From Nocardioides euryhalodurans (GTDB lineage: Bacteria; Actinomycetota; Actinomycetes; Propionibacteriales; Nocardioidaceae): a DNA stretch of 64,000 nucleotides. Every line of letters starts with the position of its first letter. Position 1 is the first letter of the stretch. The position numbers were made by a program, and so were the translations under genes. Below are positions 38,028 through 46,594 of the stretch, one piece after another. The notes below the pieces were generated by a model that was not told where the DNA came from, made no database searches, and saw only the letters and a list, made by a program, of their open reading frames with translations. The stretch covers positions 1,490,501 through 1,554,500 of the forward strand of contig NZ_CP038267.1 in the NCBI RefSeq assembly GCF_004564375.1, written 5' to 3'.

Positions 38028-38804
38028 TCAGAGCTCTTGACGGCCCTCGCTGTCCTTGGGTCGCAGCCCGATCTTGCTGCCGAGCCACACCAGCGGGTCG
38101 TACTTGCGGTCGACCACGCGCTCCTTCATCGGGATGATCGCGTTGTCGGTGATCCGGATCCCCTCGGGGCACACCTCGGTGCAGCACTTGGTGATGTTGC
38201 ACATCCCGATGCCGGCCGCCTCCTGGGCGAGCTTGCGCCGGTCGTGGGTGTCGAGGGGGTGCATGTCGAGCTCGGCGTAGCGGAGGAAGAATCGCGGCCC
38301 GGAGAAGGCCTCCTTGTTGTCCTCGTGGTCGCGGACCACGTGGCACACGTCCTGGCACAGGAAGCACTCGATGCACTTGCGGAACTCCTGCCCGCGCTCG
38401 ACGTCCTGCTGCATCATCCGCCGCTTGCCGTCGGCGTCACGGGGGCCGAGCTCGACACCCGGGAGCTGCCGCGCCTTCTTGTAGTTGAAGGAGACGTCGG
38501 TGACGAGGTCGCGGATCACCGGGAAGGTCCGCATCGGCGTGACCGTGATCGTCTCGGTCTCCTCGAAGTCCGAGAGCCGGGTCATGCAGAGCAGCCGCGG
38601 CCGGCCGTTGATCTCGGCGCTGCAGGAGCCGCACTTGCCGGCCTTGCAGTTCCACCGGATCGCGAGGTCACCCGACTGGGTCGCCTGCAGCCGGTGGAGC
38701 GCGTCGAGCACCACCTCCCCCTCGGACACCTCGACGGTGTAGTCGCAGAGCTCGCCACCGGCCTCGTTGCCGCGCCAGACGCGGAGCTTCAGGTCGTATC
38801 CCAT
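38028..38804 (-). CDS. sdhB: Succinate dehydrogenase 1, iron-sulfur subunit
   Basis: 258 residues. [2Fe-2S] cysteines in WNCKAGKCGSCSAEINGRPRLLC; second and third clusters in CIECFLCQDVC and CNITKCCTEVCPEGI. Transfers electrons from SdhA to the membrane subunit. The set matches the actinobacterial Sdh1 (Rv0247c-type) rather than the second SDH in this window. Follows sdhA after 3 bp. Confidence 0.93.
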   Translation of the reverse strand: MGYDLKLRVWRGNEAGGELCDYTVEVSEGEVVLDALHRLQATQSGDLAIRWNCKAGKCGSCSAEINGRPRLLCMTRLSDFEETETITVTPMRTFPVIRDLVTDVSFNYKKARQLPGVELGPRDADGKRRMMQQDVERGQEFRKCIECFLCQDVCHVVRDHEDNKEAFSGPRFFLRYAELDMHPLDTHDRRKLAQEAAGIGMCNITKCCTEVCPEGIRITDNAIIPMKERVVDRKYDPLVWLGSKIGLRPKDSEGRQEL

Positions 38805-38807
38805 CGC

Positions 38808-40646
38808 TCACTCCTCGAAGTAGGACTTCAGCTCGTCGGGCATCTCCGGCAGCGCTTGCTCGGTGAGCGTCACCCCGGTGCCGGCCTCGTCGAGGCGTAC
38901 GACGAGGTTGCGCGTGCCCCACTCCGGGCTCGGCTTCGGGAAGTCGTCACGGGTGTGACCGCCCCGCGACTCCTCACGGGCCAGCGCGGCCTTCGCGATC
39001 GACTCCGAGACCAGCAGCATGTTGTGCAGGTCGAGCGCGAGGTGCCAGCCGGGGTTGTACTGCCGGTGGCCACCGACCGTCATCGACTGCGCCCGTCGCT
39101 TGAGCGCCTCGATCTCGGCCAGCGCACCCTCGAGCTCCGAGGCGGTGCGGATGATGCCGACCAGGTCGTTCATCGTCTGCTGGAGGTCCTGCTGGATGGT
39201 GTAGGGGTTGTCGCCGCCCTCGACGTTGAAGGGGGCCACCGCCCGCCACTCCCCGCTCCGCACGTCGTCGTCGGTGAGGACCGGCCGCTTCTCCAGCCCT
39301 GCTGCGTGGGCGGCCGCCGCCTCGCCCGCACGCCGGCCGAAGACCAGCAGGTCCGACAGCGAGTTGCCGCCGAGCCGGTTGGAGCCGTGCATCCCGCCGG
39401 ACACCTCGCCGGCGGCGTAGAGGCCGGTCACCGCGCTCTGCTGGGTGTCGGGGTCGACCTCGATCCCGCCCATGACGTAGTGGCAGGTGGGGCCGATCTC
39501 CATCGGCTCGGCCGTGATGTCGACGTCGGCCAGCTCCTTGAACTGGTGGTACATCGACGGCAGCCGCTTGCGGATGTAGTCGGCGTCGCGGCGGGAGGCG
39601 ATGTCGAGGAAGATCCCGCCGTGCGGTGACCCGCGACCCGCCTTGATCTCGCTGTTGATCGCCCGCGCCACCTCGTCACGCGGCAGCAGCTCGGGAGGGC
39701 GGCGGTTGTTGGCCTTGTCGTCGTACCAGCGGTCCGCCTCCTCCTCGGTGTCGGCGGTCTCGGATCGGAAGAACTCCGGGATGTAGTCGAACATGAAGCG
39801 CTTGCCCTCGGAGTTCTTGAGGATGCCGCCGTCGCCGCGCACCGACTCGGTGACCAGCAGCCCCTTCACCGACGGCGGCCACACCATGCCGGTCGGGTGG
39901 AACTGCACGAACTCCATGTTGATCAGCGAGGCGCCGGCGCGCAGCGCGAGCGCGTGCCCGTCGCCGGTGTACTCCCAGGAGTTGGAGGTGACCTTGAAGG
40001 ACTTGCCGATCCCGCCGGTGGCGAGGATGACCGAGGGCGCCTCGATGGTGACGAAGCGGCCGGTCTCGCGCCAGTAGCCGAAGACGCCGGAGATCCTGGG
40101 GTCACCGTCCTCCTGGTCGAGCAGCAGCTCGGTGACGGTGCACTCCATGAAGACGTCGATGCCGACCTGCACGGCCCGCTGCTGGAGCGTACGGATCATC
40201 TCCAGGCCGGTCCGGTCGCCGACGTGGGCGAGCCGCGCGTAGCGGTGGCCGCCGAAGTCACGCTGGCTGATCAACCCGTCCTCGGTGCGGTCGAAGAGGG
40301 CGCCCCAGTCCTCGAGCTCCATCACCCGCTCGGGCGCCTCCTGGGCGTGGAGCTGCGCCATCCGCCAGTTGTTGAGCATCTTGCCGCCGCGCATGGTGTC
40401 GCGGAAGTGGACCTCCCAGTTGTCCTCGGGCCACCGGTTGCCCATGGCGGCGGCGATGCCGCCCTCCGCCATCACCGTGTGGGCCTTGCCGAGGAGCGAC
40501 TTGCAGACGATCGCGGTGTCGGCACCCGCCTCGTGAGCGGCGATCGCGGCCCGCAGCCCGGCACCGCCGGCACCGACGACGACGACGTCGTAGGAGTGAC
40601 GCTCGATGCCGCCCTCGGAGTAGTAGGACATCTCGTTGCCGGTCAT
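38808..40646 (-). CDS. sdhA: Succinate dehydrogenase 1, flavoprotein subunit
   Basis: 612 residues from the ATG at 40646; an in-frame ATG at 40631 is also possible. FAD fold VVVVGAGGAGLRAAIAAHEAG; covalent-FAD histidine in GKAHTVMAEGGIAAAMG; catalytic blocks FVQFHPTGM, ARAINSEIKAGRGSPHGGIFLDI and CHYVMGGIEVDPDTQQS; GGMHGSNRLGGNSLSDLLVFG. Oxidises succinate to fumarate (or the reverse). The frame runs on upstream over sdhC but that is out-of-frame coding. Confidence 0.93.
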   Translation of the reverse strand: MTGNEMSYYSEGGIERHSYDVVVVGAGGAGLRAAIAAHEAGADTAIVCKSLLGKAHTVMAEGGIAAAMGNRWPEDNWEVHFRDTMRGGKMLNNWRMAQLHAQEAPERVMELEDWGALFDRTEDGLISQRDFGGHRYARLAHVGDRTGLEMIRTLQQRAVQVGIDVFMECTVTELLLDQEDGDPRISGVFGYWRETGRFVTIEAPSVILATGGIGKSFKVTSNSWEYTGDGHALALRAGASLINMEFVQFHPTGMVWPPSVKGLLVTESVRGDGGILKNSEGKRFMFDYIPEFFRSETADTEEEADRWYDDKANNRRPPELLPRDEVARAINSEIKAGRGSPHGGIFLDIASRRDADYIRKRLPSMYHQFKELADVDITAEPMEIGPTCHYVMGGIEVDPDTQQSAVTGLYAAGEVSGGMHGSNRLGGNSLSDLLVFGRRAGEAAAAHAAGLEKRPVLTDDDVRSGEWRAVAPFNVEGGDNPYTIQQDLQQTMNDLVGIIRTASELEGALAEIEALKRRAQSMTVGGHRQYNPGWHLALDLHNMLLVSESIAKAALAREESRGGHTRDDFPKPSPEWGTRNLVVRLDEAGTGVTLTEQALPEMPDELKSYFEE

Positions 40647-40669
40647 CGGGTGCCGGCCCTCAGCCTGGC

Positions 40670-41464
40670 TCAAAAGAACCTCACGTCCTCGATCACGTCG
40701 GTGGCGAGCAGGTAGATGTAGAGGTCGACGAGGGCCACGGAGAAGAGGGACACCCACGCGTAGCGGGCGTGCCGGGCGTTCAGCCCCGAGACCCAGGTCC
40801 ACAGCCGGTAGCGGACCGGGTGCTTGCTGAAGTGGCGCAGCCGGCCGCCCACGACGTGGCGGCAGGAGTGGCACGACAGCGTGTAGAGCCAGATGTAGAC
40901 GACGTTGACCAGCATCAGCAGCGTGCCGAGGCCCATGTGGGGAACGGAGTCCCACTCGCCGTTCGTGTCGCGGAACGCCAGCACCACGTCGAAGGAGAGC
41001 ACGAGGGCGACCAGCACCGCGGCGTACCAGAAGTAGCGGTGGAGGTTGTTGAGGATCAGCGGCAACCGGGTCTCCCCGGAGTACGCGCCGTGCGGCTCGG
41101 CGACCGCGCACGCCGGCGGGCTCAGCCAGAAGGCCCGGTAGTAGGCCTTGCGGTAGTAGTAGCAGGTCATCCGGAAGCCGAGCGGGAAGATCAGGATGAT
41201 CAGCGCCGCCGACAGCGGCCACCATGCGAACGGCTGCCCGAAGTCCGAGGCGCCCTCGACGCAGTCGCCCAGGCACGGCGAGTAGAAGGGCGAGAGGTAG
41301 GGCGAGGCGTAGTAGTTGGCGCCCGAGAAGGCCCGCCAGGTGGCGTAGACGACGAAGCTGCTGAACACCACGAAGGTGACCAGGGGCGCCAGCCACCATC
41401 GGTCCGGGCGAAGGGTTCTCTCGTCGATCGCGGCCCTGCCCGGACCGGTCACCCCTGTCGTCAT
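40670..41464 (-). CDS. sdhC: Succinate dehydrogenase 1, membrane anchor subunit (Rv0249c-like)
   Basis: 264 residues from the ATG at 41464 (AGAGG 5 nt upstream). Five or six membrane segments, e.g. LAPLVTFVVFSSFVVYATW, WWPLSAALIILIFPLGF, YFWYAAVLVALVLSFDVVL, LGTLLMLVNVVYIWLYTLSC. Candidate heme ligands are histidines in NNLHRYFWY and the CHSCRHVV segment. It resembles the anchor of mycobacterial Sdh1, which was long annotated as hypothetical. Operon order is sdhC-sdhA-sdhB. Confidence 0.85.
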   Translation of the reverse strand: MTTGVTGPGRAAIDERTLRPDRWWLAPLVTFVVFSSFVVYATWRAFSGANYYASPYLSPFYSPCLGDCVEGASDFGQPFAWWPLSAALIILIFPLGFRMTCYYYRKAYYRAFWLSPPACAVAEPHGAYSGETRLPLILNNLHRYFWYAAVLVALVLSFDVVLAFRDTNGEWDSVPHMGLGTLLMLVNVVYIWLYTLSCHSCRHVVGGRLRHFSKHPVRYRLWTWVSGLNARHARYAWVSLFSVALVDLYIYLLATDVIEDVRFF

Positions 41465-41656
41465 GTGTACCTCTCGGCCGTCGGCGTCGGTGCAACGGTT
41501 GGCAGTCTTGCCCGAGATCGCCCGTTGTGAAAGGGGCCACACCGGACGAAGTCGTGGCACCCGGGGACCTCGGCGCGAGTTTCTGCGGCGACGGCCTACC
41601 GCAACCGGCTCGACTGTGGCTACCGTGGCGCTGTCAGGTGCGCATCATGAAATGGA

Positions 41657-41673
41657 ATGCGCCATGCGCAACA
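41657..41673 (+). promoter_or_regulatory. Candidate IclR operator over the metF start
   Basis: ATGCG-CCATG-CGCAACA, an imperfect inverted repeat with 5-nt spacer. The same NTGCG-N5-CGCAAC pattern occurs before iclR (45617-45632) and before the flavoprotein gene (46551-46567). It overlaps the proposed metF ATG (41664), so binding would block transcription elongation or initiation. TACCGT at 41621-41626 is a possible -10. Confidence 0.5.
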
Positions 41674-42560
41674 TCGCAGCCACGTCGGGCGGCCTCGCCG
41701 ACCTGCTGGAACAGCCGCGCTTCGAGGTGCTGCCCACCAGCGGTACGGCCGACCTCGTGGCCGCCCACGTGCCCGGCGGGCGGATGCTCACGGTGACCGC
41801 CTCGCCCAGCAAGGGCCTCGAGGTGACGCTGGCGCTCTCGGTGGAGCTCGCGGGGCTCGGCTACGAGGTGGTCCCCCACCTCGCGGCCCGGATGGTGGCG
41901 GACGAGCACCACCTCGCGGAGGTGGTCGACCGGCTCACCGAGGCCGGCATCACGCGGATCTTCGTGCCGAGCGGCGACGCCCCCGAAGCCGGGGCGTACG
42001 CCGACGCGGTCTCGCTCCTCGAGGCGCTCACGGCCCTCGGCCGGCCCTTCCCCGTGGTCGGCATCACCGCCTACCCCGAGTCGCACCCCACGATCTCCGA
42101 CGACATCACCATCCAGGCGATGTGGGAGAAGCGCCGGCACGCCACCGAGATGGTCAGCAACCTCTCCTTCGACCCCCGGGTCGTCGAGACCTGGCTGGGC
42201 CGGGTGCGGCGCCGGGGCGTGACGCTCCCGCTCTGGCTCGGCGTCCCCGGACGCGTGGACCCCACCCGGCTGCTCTCGGTGGCGACCCGGATCGGGGTCG
42301 GCGACTCGACGCGCTTCCTGCTCAAGCACAAGCGCACCGTGGCGCGGCTCGCGTCGCCCCGCGGCTTCGACACCGAGAAGTTCCTCCGCACCCTCGCCCC
42401 CGCCCTGGTCAGCGACGCCTCGGTCGTCGCCGGGCTGCACGTCTTCACCTTCAACCAGGTCGCCGAGACCGAGGCCTGGCGCGCACGCCTGGTCGCGAAG
42501 CTGCGGGAAGGAGGTGCCTCCCCCCGCTCGACCCGCCGAGGACCGGCGGCGACTCGTTAG
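41664..42560 (+). CDS. Methylenetetrahydrofolate reductase-like protein
   Basis: 298 residues from the ATG at 41664 (an in-frame ATG at 41652 is possible). MetF-type TIM barrel: RMLTVTASPSKGLEVTLALSVELAGLGYEVVPHLAARMV, ITRIFVPSGDAPE, FPVVGITAYPESHP, VSNLSFDPRVVETWL, LPLWLGVPGRVDPTRLL and VAGLHVFTFNQVAETEAW. In a catabolic cluster with a THF methyltransferase it would run in the oxidising direction, 5-methyl-THF to 5,10-methylene-THF. More divergent than housekeeping MetF, which supports a specialised role. Confidence 0.8.
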   Translation: MRNIAATSGGLADLLEQPRFEVLPTSGTADLVAAHVPGGRMLTVTASPSKGLEVTLALSVELAGLGYEVVPHLAARMVADEHHLAEVVDRLTEAGITRIFVPSGDAPEAGAYADAVSLLEALTALGRPFPVVGITAYPESHPTISDDITIQAMWEKRRHATEMVSNLSFDPRVVETWLGRVRRRGVTLPLWLGVPGRVDPTRLLSVATRIGVGDSTRFLLKHKRTVARLASPRGFDTEKFLRTLAPALVSDASVVAGLHVFTFNQVAETEAWRARLVAKLREGGASPRSTRRGPAATR

Positions 42561-42604
42561 GCCCCGACCCGCGCGCGGGTTCGCACACCACCCAGGAGCA
42601 CCAC

Positions 42605-43909
42605 ATGAGCATGAACGTCCCTTCGGTCGACCAGTCGGACCGCCGTGTCCCCATCAACCTGCGCCAGTCGGGATGGACCCCGGTGCAGATGCTGGTCGAC
42701 ACCCGCATCCGCAAGTCGCCGTACTGGCACCTGTCCGCCGAGGCGGGTTGCTGGCGGGCCTCGGTCTACAACCGCATGTACCACCCGCGGGGGTACGTCC
42801 GCCCCGAGGACGGCGGCGCCATGGTGGAGTACGACTCCCTCGTCAACCACGTGACGATGTGGAACGTGGCCGTCGAGCGGCAGATCCAGGTCAAGGGCCC
42901 GGGCGCCGCCGACTTCGTCAACTTCGTCATCACCCGGGACGCGACCAAGATCCCGCCGATGCGCGCCCGCTACGTCATCCTCTGCAACGAGGCCGGCGGC
43001 ATCCTCAACGACCCGGTGCTGCTGCGCATCGCCGAGGACGAGTACTGGTTCAGCCTCTCCGACTCCGACCTGATGTTCTGGCTGCAGGGCGTCAACGTCG
43101 GTCGCCGCTTCGACGTCGAGATCAACGAGATCGACGTCGCTCCCGTGCAGATCCAGGGCCCCAAGTCGGTCGACCTGATGACCGACCTGTTCGGCCCGGC
43201 GATCGGCGAGCTCCCGTCGTACGGGCTGCTGGCCGGGCAGGTGGAGGGGTGCGACGTGATCGTCTCGCAGACCGGCTTCTCCGGGGAGAAGGGCTACGAG
43301 ATCTACCTCAAGGACGCCTCGATCCACGCCGAGACCATGTGGCGGGCGGTGCTGGCGGCCGGCGAACGGCACCAGCTCGCCGTCATCGCCCCGGCCCACC
43401 ACCGCCGGATCGCGGCCGGGATCCTCTCCTGGGGCCAGGACATGGACGTCGAGACCCTGCCCTTCCAGGTCAACCTCGGCTACCAGGTGCCCCGCACCAA
43501 GGAGGCCGACTACATCGGCAAGGCCGCGCTCGAGGCGGCACGCGACGCCATCGAGGCCGGCTCCCCGCCCTACACCCACACGCTCGTGGGCATGCGGCTC
43601 GGTGGCCGCCCCGTCGACGACTACGCCCCCGACTTCTGGCTGATCAGCGACAGCGAGGACGGCGACCCCGTCGGCTACGTCACCTCGCCGTGGTACTCCC
43701 CGGAGCTCGAGGGCAACATCGCCATGGGCCACGTCCCGCTCCGCTGCACCGAGGTCGGCACCCGGCTGTGGGTGCACCTGCCCGACGACTACGCCGACTC
43801 CCCCGGCGTACCGGTGCCGGCGGAGGTGGTGGAGATGCCCTTCCGCCCCTCGGTCAACCCCAACCAGCGCGAGCTGCTCAAGGCGCGCGGCCTCGACGCG
43901 GCCGTCTGA
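42605..43909 (+). CDS. THF-dependent demethylase of the GcvT/DmdA/LigM type
   Basis: 434 residues; AGGAG 6 nt before the ATG. GcvT fold with DmdA-like landmarks: ASVYNRMYHPRGY, LVNHVTMWNVAVERQIQVKGPGAADFVN, ILCNEAGGILNDPVLLRIAEDEYWFSLSDSDLMFW, VQIQGPKSVDLM, GFSGEKGYEIYLKD and APAHHRRIAAGILSWGQDMD. DmdA moves a methyl group from DMSP to THF and LigM/DesA do so from methoxyaromatics; the product is 5-methyl-THF. The substrate cannot be told from sequence. Context metF-this-fhs resembles the ligM-metF-ligH arrangement of Sphingobium. 44 bp after metF. Confidence 0.8.
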   Translation: MSMNVPSVDQSDRRVPINLRQSGWTPVQMLVDTRIRKSPYWHLSAEAGCWRASVYNRMYHPRGYVRPEDGGAMVEYDSLVNHVTMWNVAVERQIQVKGPGAADFVNFVITRDATKIPPMRARYVILCNEAGGILNDPVLLRIAEDEYWFSLSDSDLMFWLQGVNVGRRFDVEINEIDVAPVQIQGPKSVDLMTDLFGPAIGELPSYGLLAGQVEGCDVIVSQTGFSGEKGYEIYLKDASIHAETMWRAVLAAGERHQLAVIAPAHHRRIAAGILSWGQDMDVETLPFQVNLGYQVPRTKEADYIGKAALEAARDAIEAGSPPYTHTLVGMRLGGRPVDDYAPDFWLISDSEDGDPVGYVTSPWYSPELEGNIAMGHVPLRCTEVGTRLWVHLPDDYADSPGVPVPAEVVEMPFRPSVNPNQRELLKARGLDAAV

Positions 43910-43927
43910 GCGGGCGAGGATCACTGC

Positions 43928-45604
43928 ATGCTCCACGATTCCGAGATCGCCGAGGCCGCCGAGCTGTGGCCCATCGCCCGGGTGGCCCACGAGATGCTGG
44001 GCGTGCCCGACGAGGCCCTCATCCCGTACGGCCGGCACATGGCCAAGCTCGACCGGACCTGGCTGTCCACCCTCGACGACGCACCGCTGGGCCGCTTGGT
44101 GCTGGTCACCGGGATCTCGCCCACCCCGGCCGGGGAGGGGAAGACCACGACCGTGGTCGGCCTCACCGACGGGCTGCGCCAGATCGGGGTGAAGGCCGCG
44201 GCGGCGCTGCGCGAGCCCAGCATGGGGCCGGTCTTCGGCATGAAGGGCGGCGCCGCGGGTGGTGGCTACGCCCAGGTCGTCCCGATGACGGAGATCAACC
44301 TCCACTTCACCGGTGACTTCGCAGCGATCGCGGCGGCCAACAACCTGCTGGCCGCCCTGCTCGACAACCACCTCCACCACGGCAACGCCCTGGACATCGA
44401 CCCCCGGACCATCACCTGGCGACGGGTGCTCGACGTCAACGACCGGTCGCTGCGCGACGTCGTCACCGGGCTGGGCGGGACTGCGAACGGCGTTCCGCGG
44501 GAGGACGCCTGGGACATCGTGGTGGCCAGCGAGCTGATGGCGATCTTCTGCCTGGCGACCTCGCTGACCGACCTGAAGGAGCGCATCGGCCGGATCGTCC
44601 TGGCCCACACCCGGGACGGCTCGCCCGTCACGGCGGCACAGCTGGAGGCCCAGGACGCGCTGACGATCCTGCTCGCGGGGGCGCTGCAGCCCAACCTGGT
44701 GCAGACCCTCGAGCACTCGCCCGCCTTCGTCCACGGCGGGCCGTTCGCCAACATCGCCCACGGCTGCAGCTCGGTCCTCGCGACGCGGACGGCGCTGCAG
44801 CTCAACGACGTGGTCGTCACCGAGGCCGGCTTCGGAGCCGACCTCGGTGCGGAGAAGTTCTTCGACCTCAAGTGCCGGCTCTCGGGCCTGCGCCCGGGGG
44901 CGGCCGTGGTCGTGGCGACGGTGCGGGCGCTGAAGCACCACGGCGGGGTCCCGGTGGCCGAGACCGGCACCGAGGACCTCGAGGCGCTCCGCCGGGGTGG
45001 CGCGAACCTGCGGCGCCACCTGCAGAACCTGCGCGACGTCTTCGGCGTGCCGGCCGTGGTGGCGATCAACCGCTTCCCGAACGACACCGAGGCGGAGATC
45101 GAGGTGGTCCGGGAGATCGCCGAGTCCGAGGACTGCCGGGCGGTGGCCAGCACGCACGCGGTCGACGGCGGTGCCGGGGCGGTCGAGCTGGCCGAGGCGG
45201 TGCAGAACCTGCTCGACAAGGACGAGGTGTCCTTCTCCTACTGCTACCCGGACGAGGGCGGGGTGGTCGAGAAGGCGGAGGCCGTGGCCCGCCGGGTCTA
45301 CCGCGCCGAGGGGGTCGGCTTCAGCAAGCGCGCCCTGAAGCAGCTCGACCGGATCGAGGCGGACGGCCTCGGCCACCTCCCGGTCTGCTTCGCCAAGACG
45401 CAGTACTCGTTCTCGACCGACCCGAAGGCGCTGGGGGCTCCCGAGGGCCACACGGTCGACGTACGTGACGTGCGGCTCAGCGCCGGTGCGGGGTTCGTGG
45501 TGCTCGTGGCGGGTGAGGTGATGACGATGCCGGGCCTGCCGAAGGTGCCGGCCAGCGCCCGGATGACGATCGACGGGGAGGGCCACATCCGCGGCCTCTC
45601 CTGA
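43928..45604 (+). CDS. fhs: Formate--tetrahydrofolate ligase
   Basis: 558 residues, full length. P-loop TPAGEGKTT (66-74); signature blocks REPSMGPVFGMKGGAAGGGYAQVVPMTEINLHFTGDFAAIAAANNLLAALLDNHLHHGN, RRVLDVNDRSLRD, EAGFGADLGAEKFFD, GGVPVAETGTEDLEAL and PVCFAKTQYSFS. In the forward direction makes 10-formyl-THF; in C1 catabolism it can run in reverse to formate plus ATP. Starts 18 bp after the demethylase gene. Confidence 0.96.
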   Translation: MLHDSEIAEAAELWPIARVAHEMLGVPDEALIPYGRHMAKLDRTWLSTLDDAPLGRLVLVTGISPTPAGEGKTTTVVGLTDGLRQIGVKAAAALREPSMGPVFGMKGGAAGGGYAQVVPMTEINLHFTGDFAAIAAANNLLAALLDNHLHHGNALDIDPRTITWRRVLDVNDRSLRDVVTGLGGTANGVPREDAWDIVVASELMAIFCLATSLTDLKERIGRIVLAHTRDGSPVTAAQLEAQDALTILLAGALQPNLVQTLEHSPAFVHGGPFANIAHGCSSVLATRTALQLNDVVVTEAGFGADLGAEKFFDLKCRLSGLRPGAAVVVATVRALKHHGGVPVAETGTEDLEALRRGGANLRRHLQNLRDVFGVPAVVAINRFPNDTEAEIEVVREIAESEDCRAVASTHAVDGGAGAVELAEAVQNLLDKDEVSFSYCYPDEGGVVEKAEAVARRVYRAEGVGFSKRALKQLDRIEADGLGHLPVCFAKTQYSFSTDPKALGAPEGHTVDVRDVRLSAGAGFVVLVAGEVMTMPGLPKVPASARMTIDGEGHIRGLS

Positions 45605-45611
45605 ACGACCG

Positions 45612-45652
45612 ACAGGTTGCGTCCTGCGCAACCTGTCGTGCGATACGCAACA
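45612..45652 (+). promoter_or_regulatory. Two IclR-type operators upstream of iclR
   Basis: Site 1 is a perfect 10-bp inverted repeat, ACAGGTTGCG-TCCTG-CGCAACCTGT (45612-45636). Site 2 is GTGCG-ATA-CGCAACA (45638-45652). The centres are about 20 bp apart, two helix turns, so both lie on one face. Site 2 overlaps the -35/spacer of the iclR promoter (-10 TAGGGT at 45658-45663, 6 nt before the ATG). Indicates autoregulation. Confidence 0.65.
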
Positions 45653-45657
45653 GGGCC

Positions 45658-45669
45658 TAGGGTGGTCGC
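45658..45669 (+). promoter_or_regulatory. -10 box TAGGGT, 6 nt before iclR ATG (leaderless start)
   Basis: TAGGGT at 45658-45663, six bases, then ATG at 45670; no SD. Same hexamer and spacing as before lpdA and punA. Confidence 0.5.
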
Positions 45670-46461
45670 ATGAGCGAGACGATCGACGGCGTCCGGGACG
45701 TCGCGGTGGTGCAGTCCGTGGACCGCGCCATCACGATACTGGAGATCCTCGCCCGCGTCGGCGAGGCGGGGGTCACCGAGATCGCGGGCGAGCTCGGCGT
45801 CCACAAGAGCACGGCGTTCCGGCTGGTCGGCACCATGCAGGCGCGCGGGCTGGTGGAGCAGACCGACGACCGCGGGAAGTACCGCATCGGCCTGTCGCTG
45901 GTGCGGATGGCCGGGACCTCGGCCGCCCGGACCGACCTGGTGCGGGTCGCCCGGCCGATGTGCAAGCAGCTCGCGACCGAGACCGGCGAGACCATCAACC
46001 TCGCCGTCCTCGTCGACTCGATGGCGCTCTACCTCGACCAGATCGCCGGCGCGTCCGCGCTCCAGCCCCACAACTGGGTCGGCCAGCGGATCCCGCTGCA
46101 CGCCACCAGCAACGGCAAGGCCCTGCTCGCCCACCTCGACCCGCGCGAGGTGGACCGGCTCGTGCCCCACCTCGAGCCCCACACGGCGCGGACCGTGACC
46201 CGGCGGACCACGCTGCACCGCGAGCTCGCCGGCGTACGGGAGCGCGGGTACGCCCTCGCGGTCGACGAGCTCGAGGAGGGCCTCACCGCGCTCGCCGCAC
46301 CGATCCGCGACGCGCACGGCGACGTCGTCGCCTCGCTGAGCGTCAGCGGGTCCACGCACCGGATGGACGCGGCCACCCTCGAGGCCACTGTCGAGCCGCT
46401 GCTCCGCGCGGCCCGCGAGGTGTCCCTGGCCATGGGCTGGGCCGGGCCGGCTCCTGACTGA
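45670..46461 (+). CDS. IclR family transcriptional regulator
   Basis: 263 residues. N-terminal winged helix (AITILEILARVGEAGVTEIAGELGVHKSTAFRLVGTMQARGLVEQ, HTH about 35-60), then the GAF-like effector domain with NLAVLVDSMALYLDQIAG, LHATSNGKALLAHL, GYALAVDELEEGLTALAAPIRDAHGDVVASLSVSG. Likely local regulator of the C1 demethylation module, sensing its substrate or an intermediate. Matching palindromes stand before its own gene, the metF-like gene and the flavoprotein gene. Confidence 0.93.
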   Translation: MSETIDGVRDVAVVQSVDRAITILEILARVGEAGVTEIAGELGVHKSTAFRLVGTMQARGLVEQTDDRGKYRIGLSLVRMAGTSAARTDLVRVARPMCKQLATETGETINLAVLVDSMALYLDQIAGASALQPHNWVGQRIPLHATSNGKALLAHLDPREVDRLVPHLEPHTARTVTRRTTLHRELAGVRERGYALAVDELEEGLTALAAPIRDAHGDVVASLSVSGSTHRMDAATLEATVEPLLRAAREVSLAMGWAGPAPD

Positions 46462-46550
46462 CCGCACGTGCGGCGTACGACGGGCGGTCGGTCCGTTGAC
46501 ACGCGGCGCCTCGCCCATGAGAGTGGGTTTGTCTCGTATGACGCGATGAC

Positions 46551-46567
46551 GTGCGCATGGCGCAACA
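46551..46567 (+). promoter_or_regulatory. Candidate IclR operator upstream of the flavoprotein gene
   Basis: GTGCG-CATGG-CGCAACA, same layout as the sites at 41657 and 45617. Located 28 bp before the chosen start (46595). A TTGACA stands at 46496-46501 but no good -10 follows at standard spacing. Confidence 0.5.
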
Positions 46568-46594
46568 TGCGTGCCCACCCGTTCGGAGGTCGCC

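Noticed and set aside
42508..42528. GGAGG-TG-CCTCC hairpin near the end of metF
   Set aside because: Lies in the coding sequence before the stop codon and followed closely by the co-directional dmdA-like gene; likely chance.
42557..45631. 1024-codon open frame on the minus strand
   Set aside because: Mirror frame of the dmdA-like and fhs genes, which have clear families and conserved motifs. No start signal or homology-like pattern in the antisense product.
46496..46524. TTGACA as -35 for the flavoprotein gene
   Set aside because: Perfect -35 but the sequence 16-18 bp on (CATGAG, GAGAGT, AGAGTG) is a poor -10. Kept only as a note.
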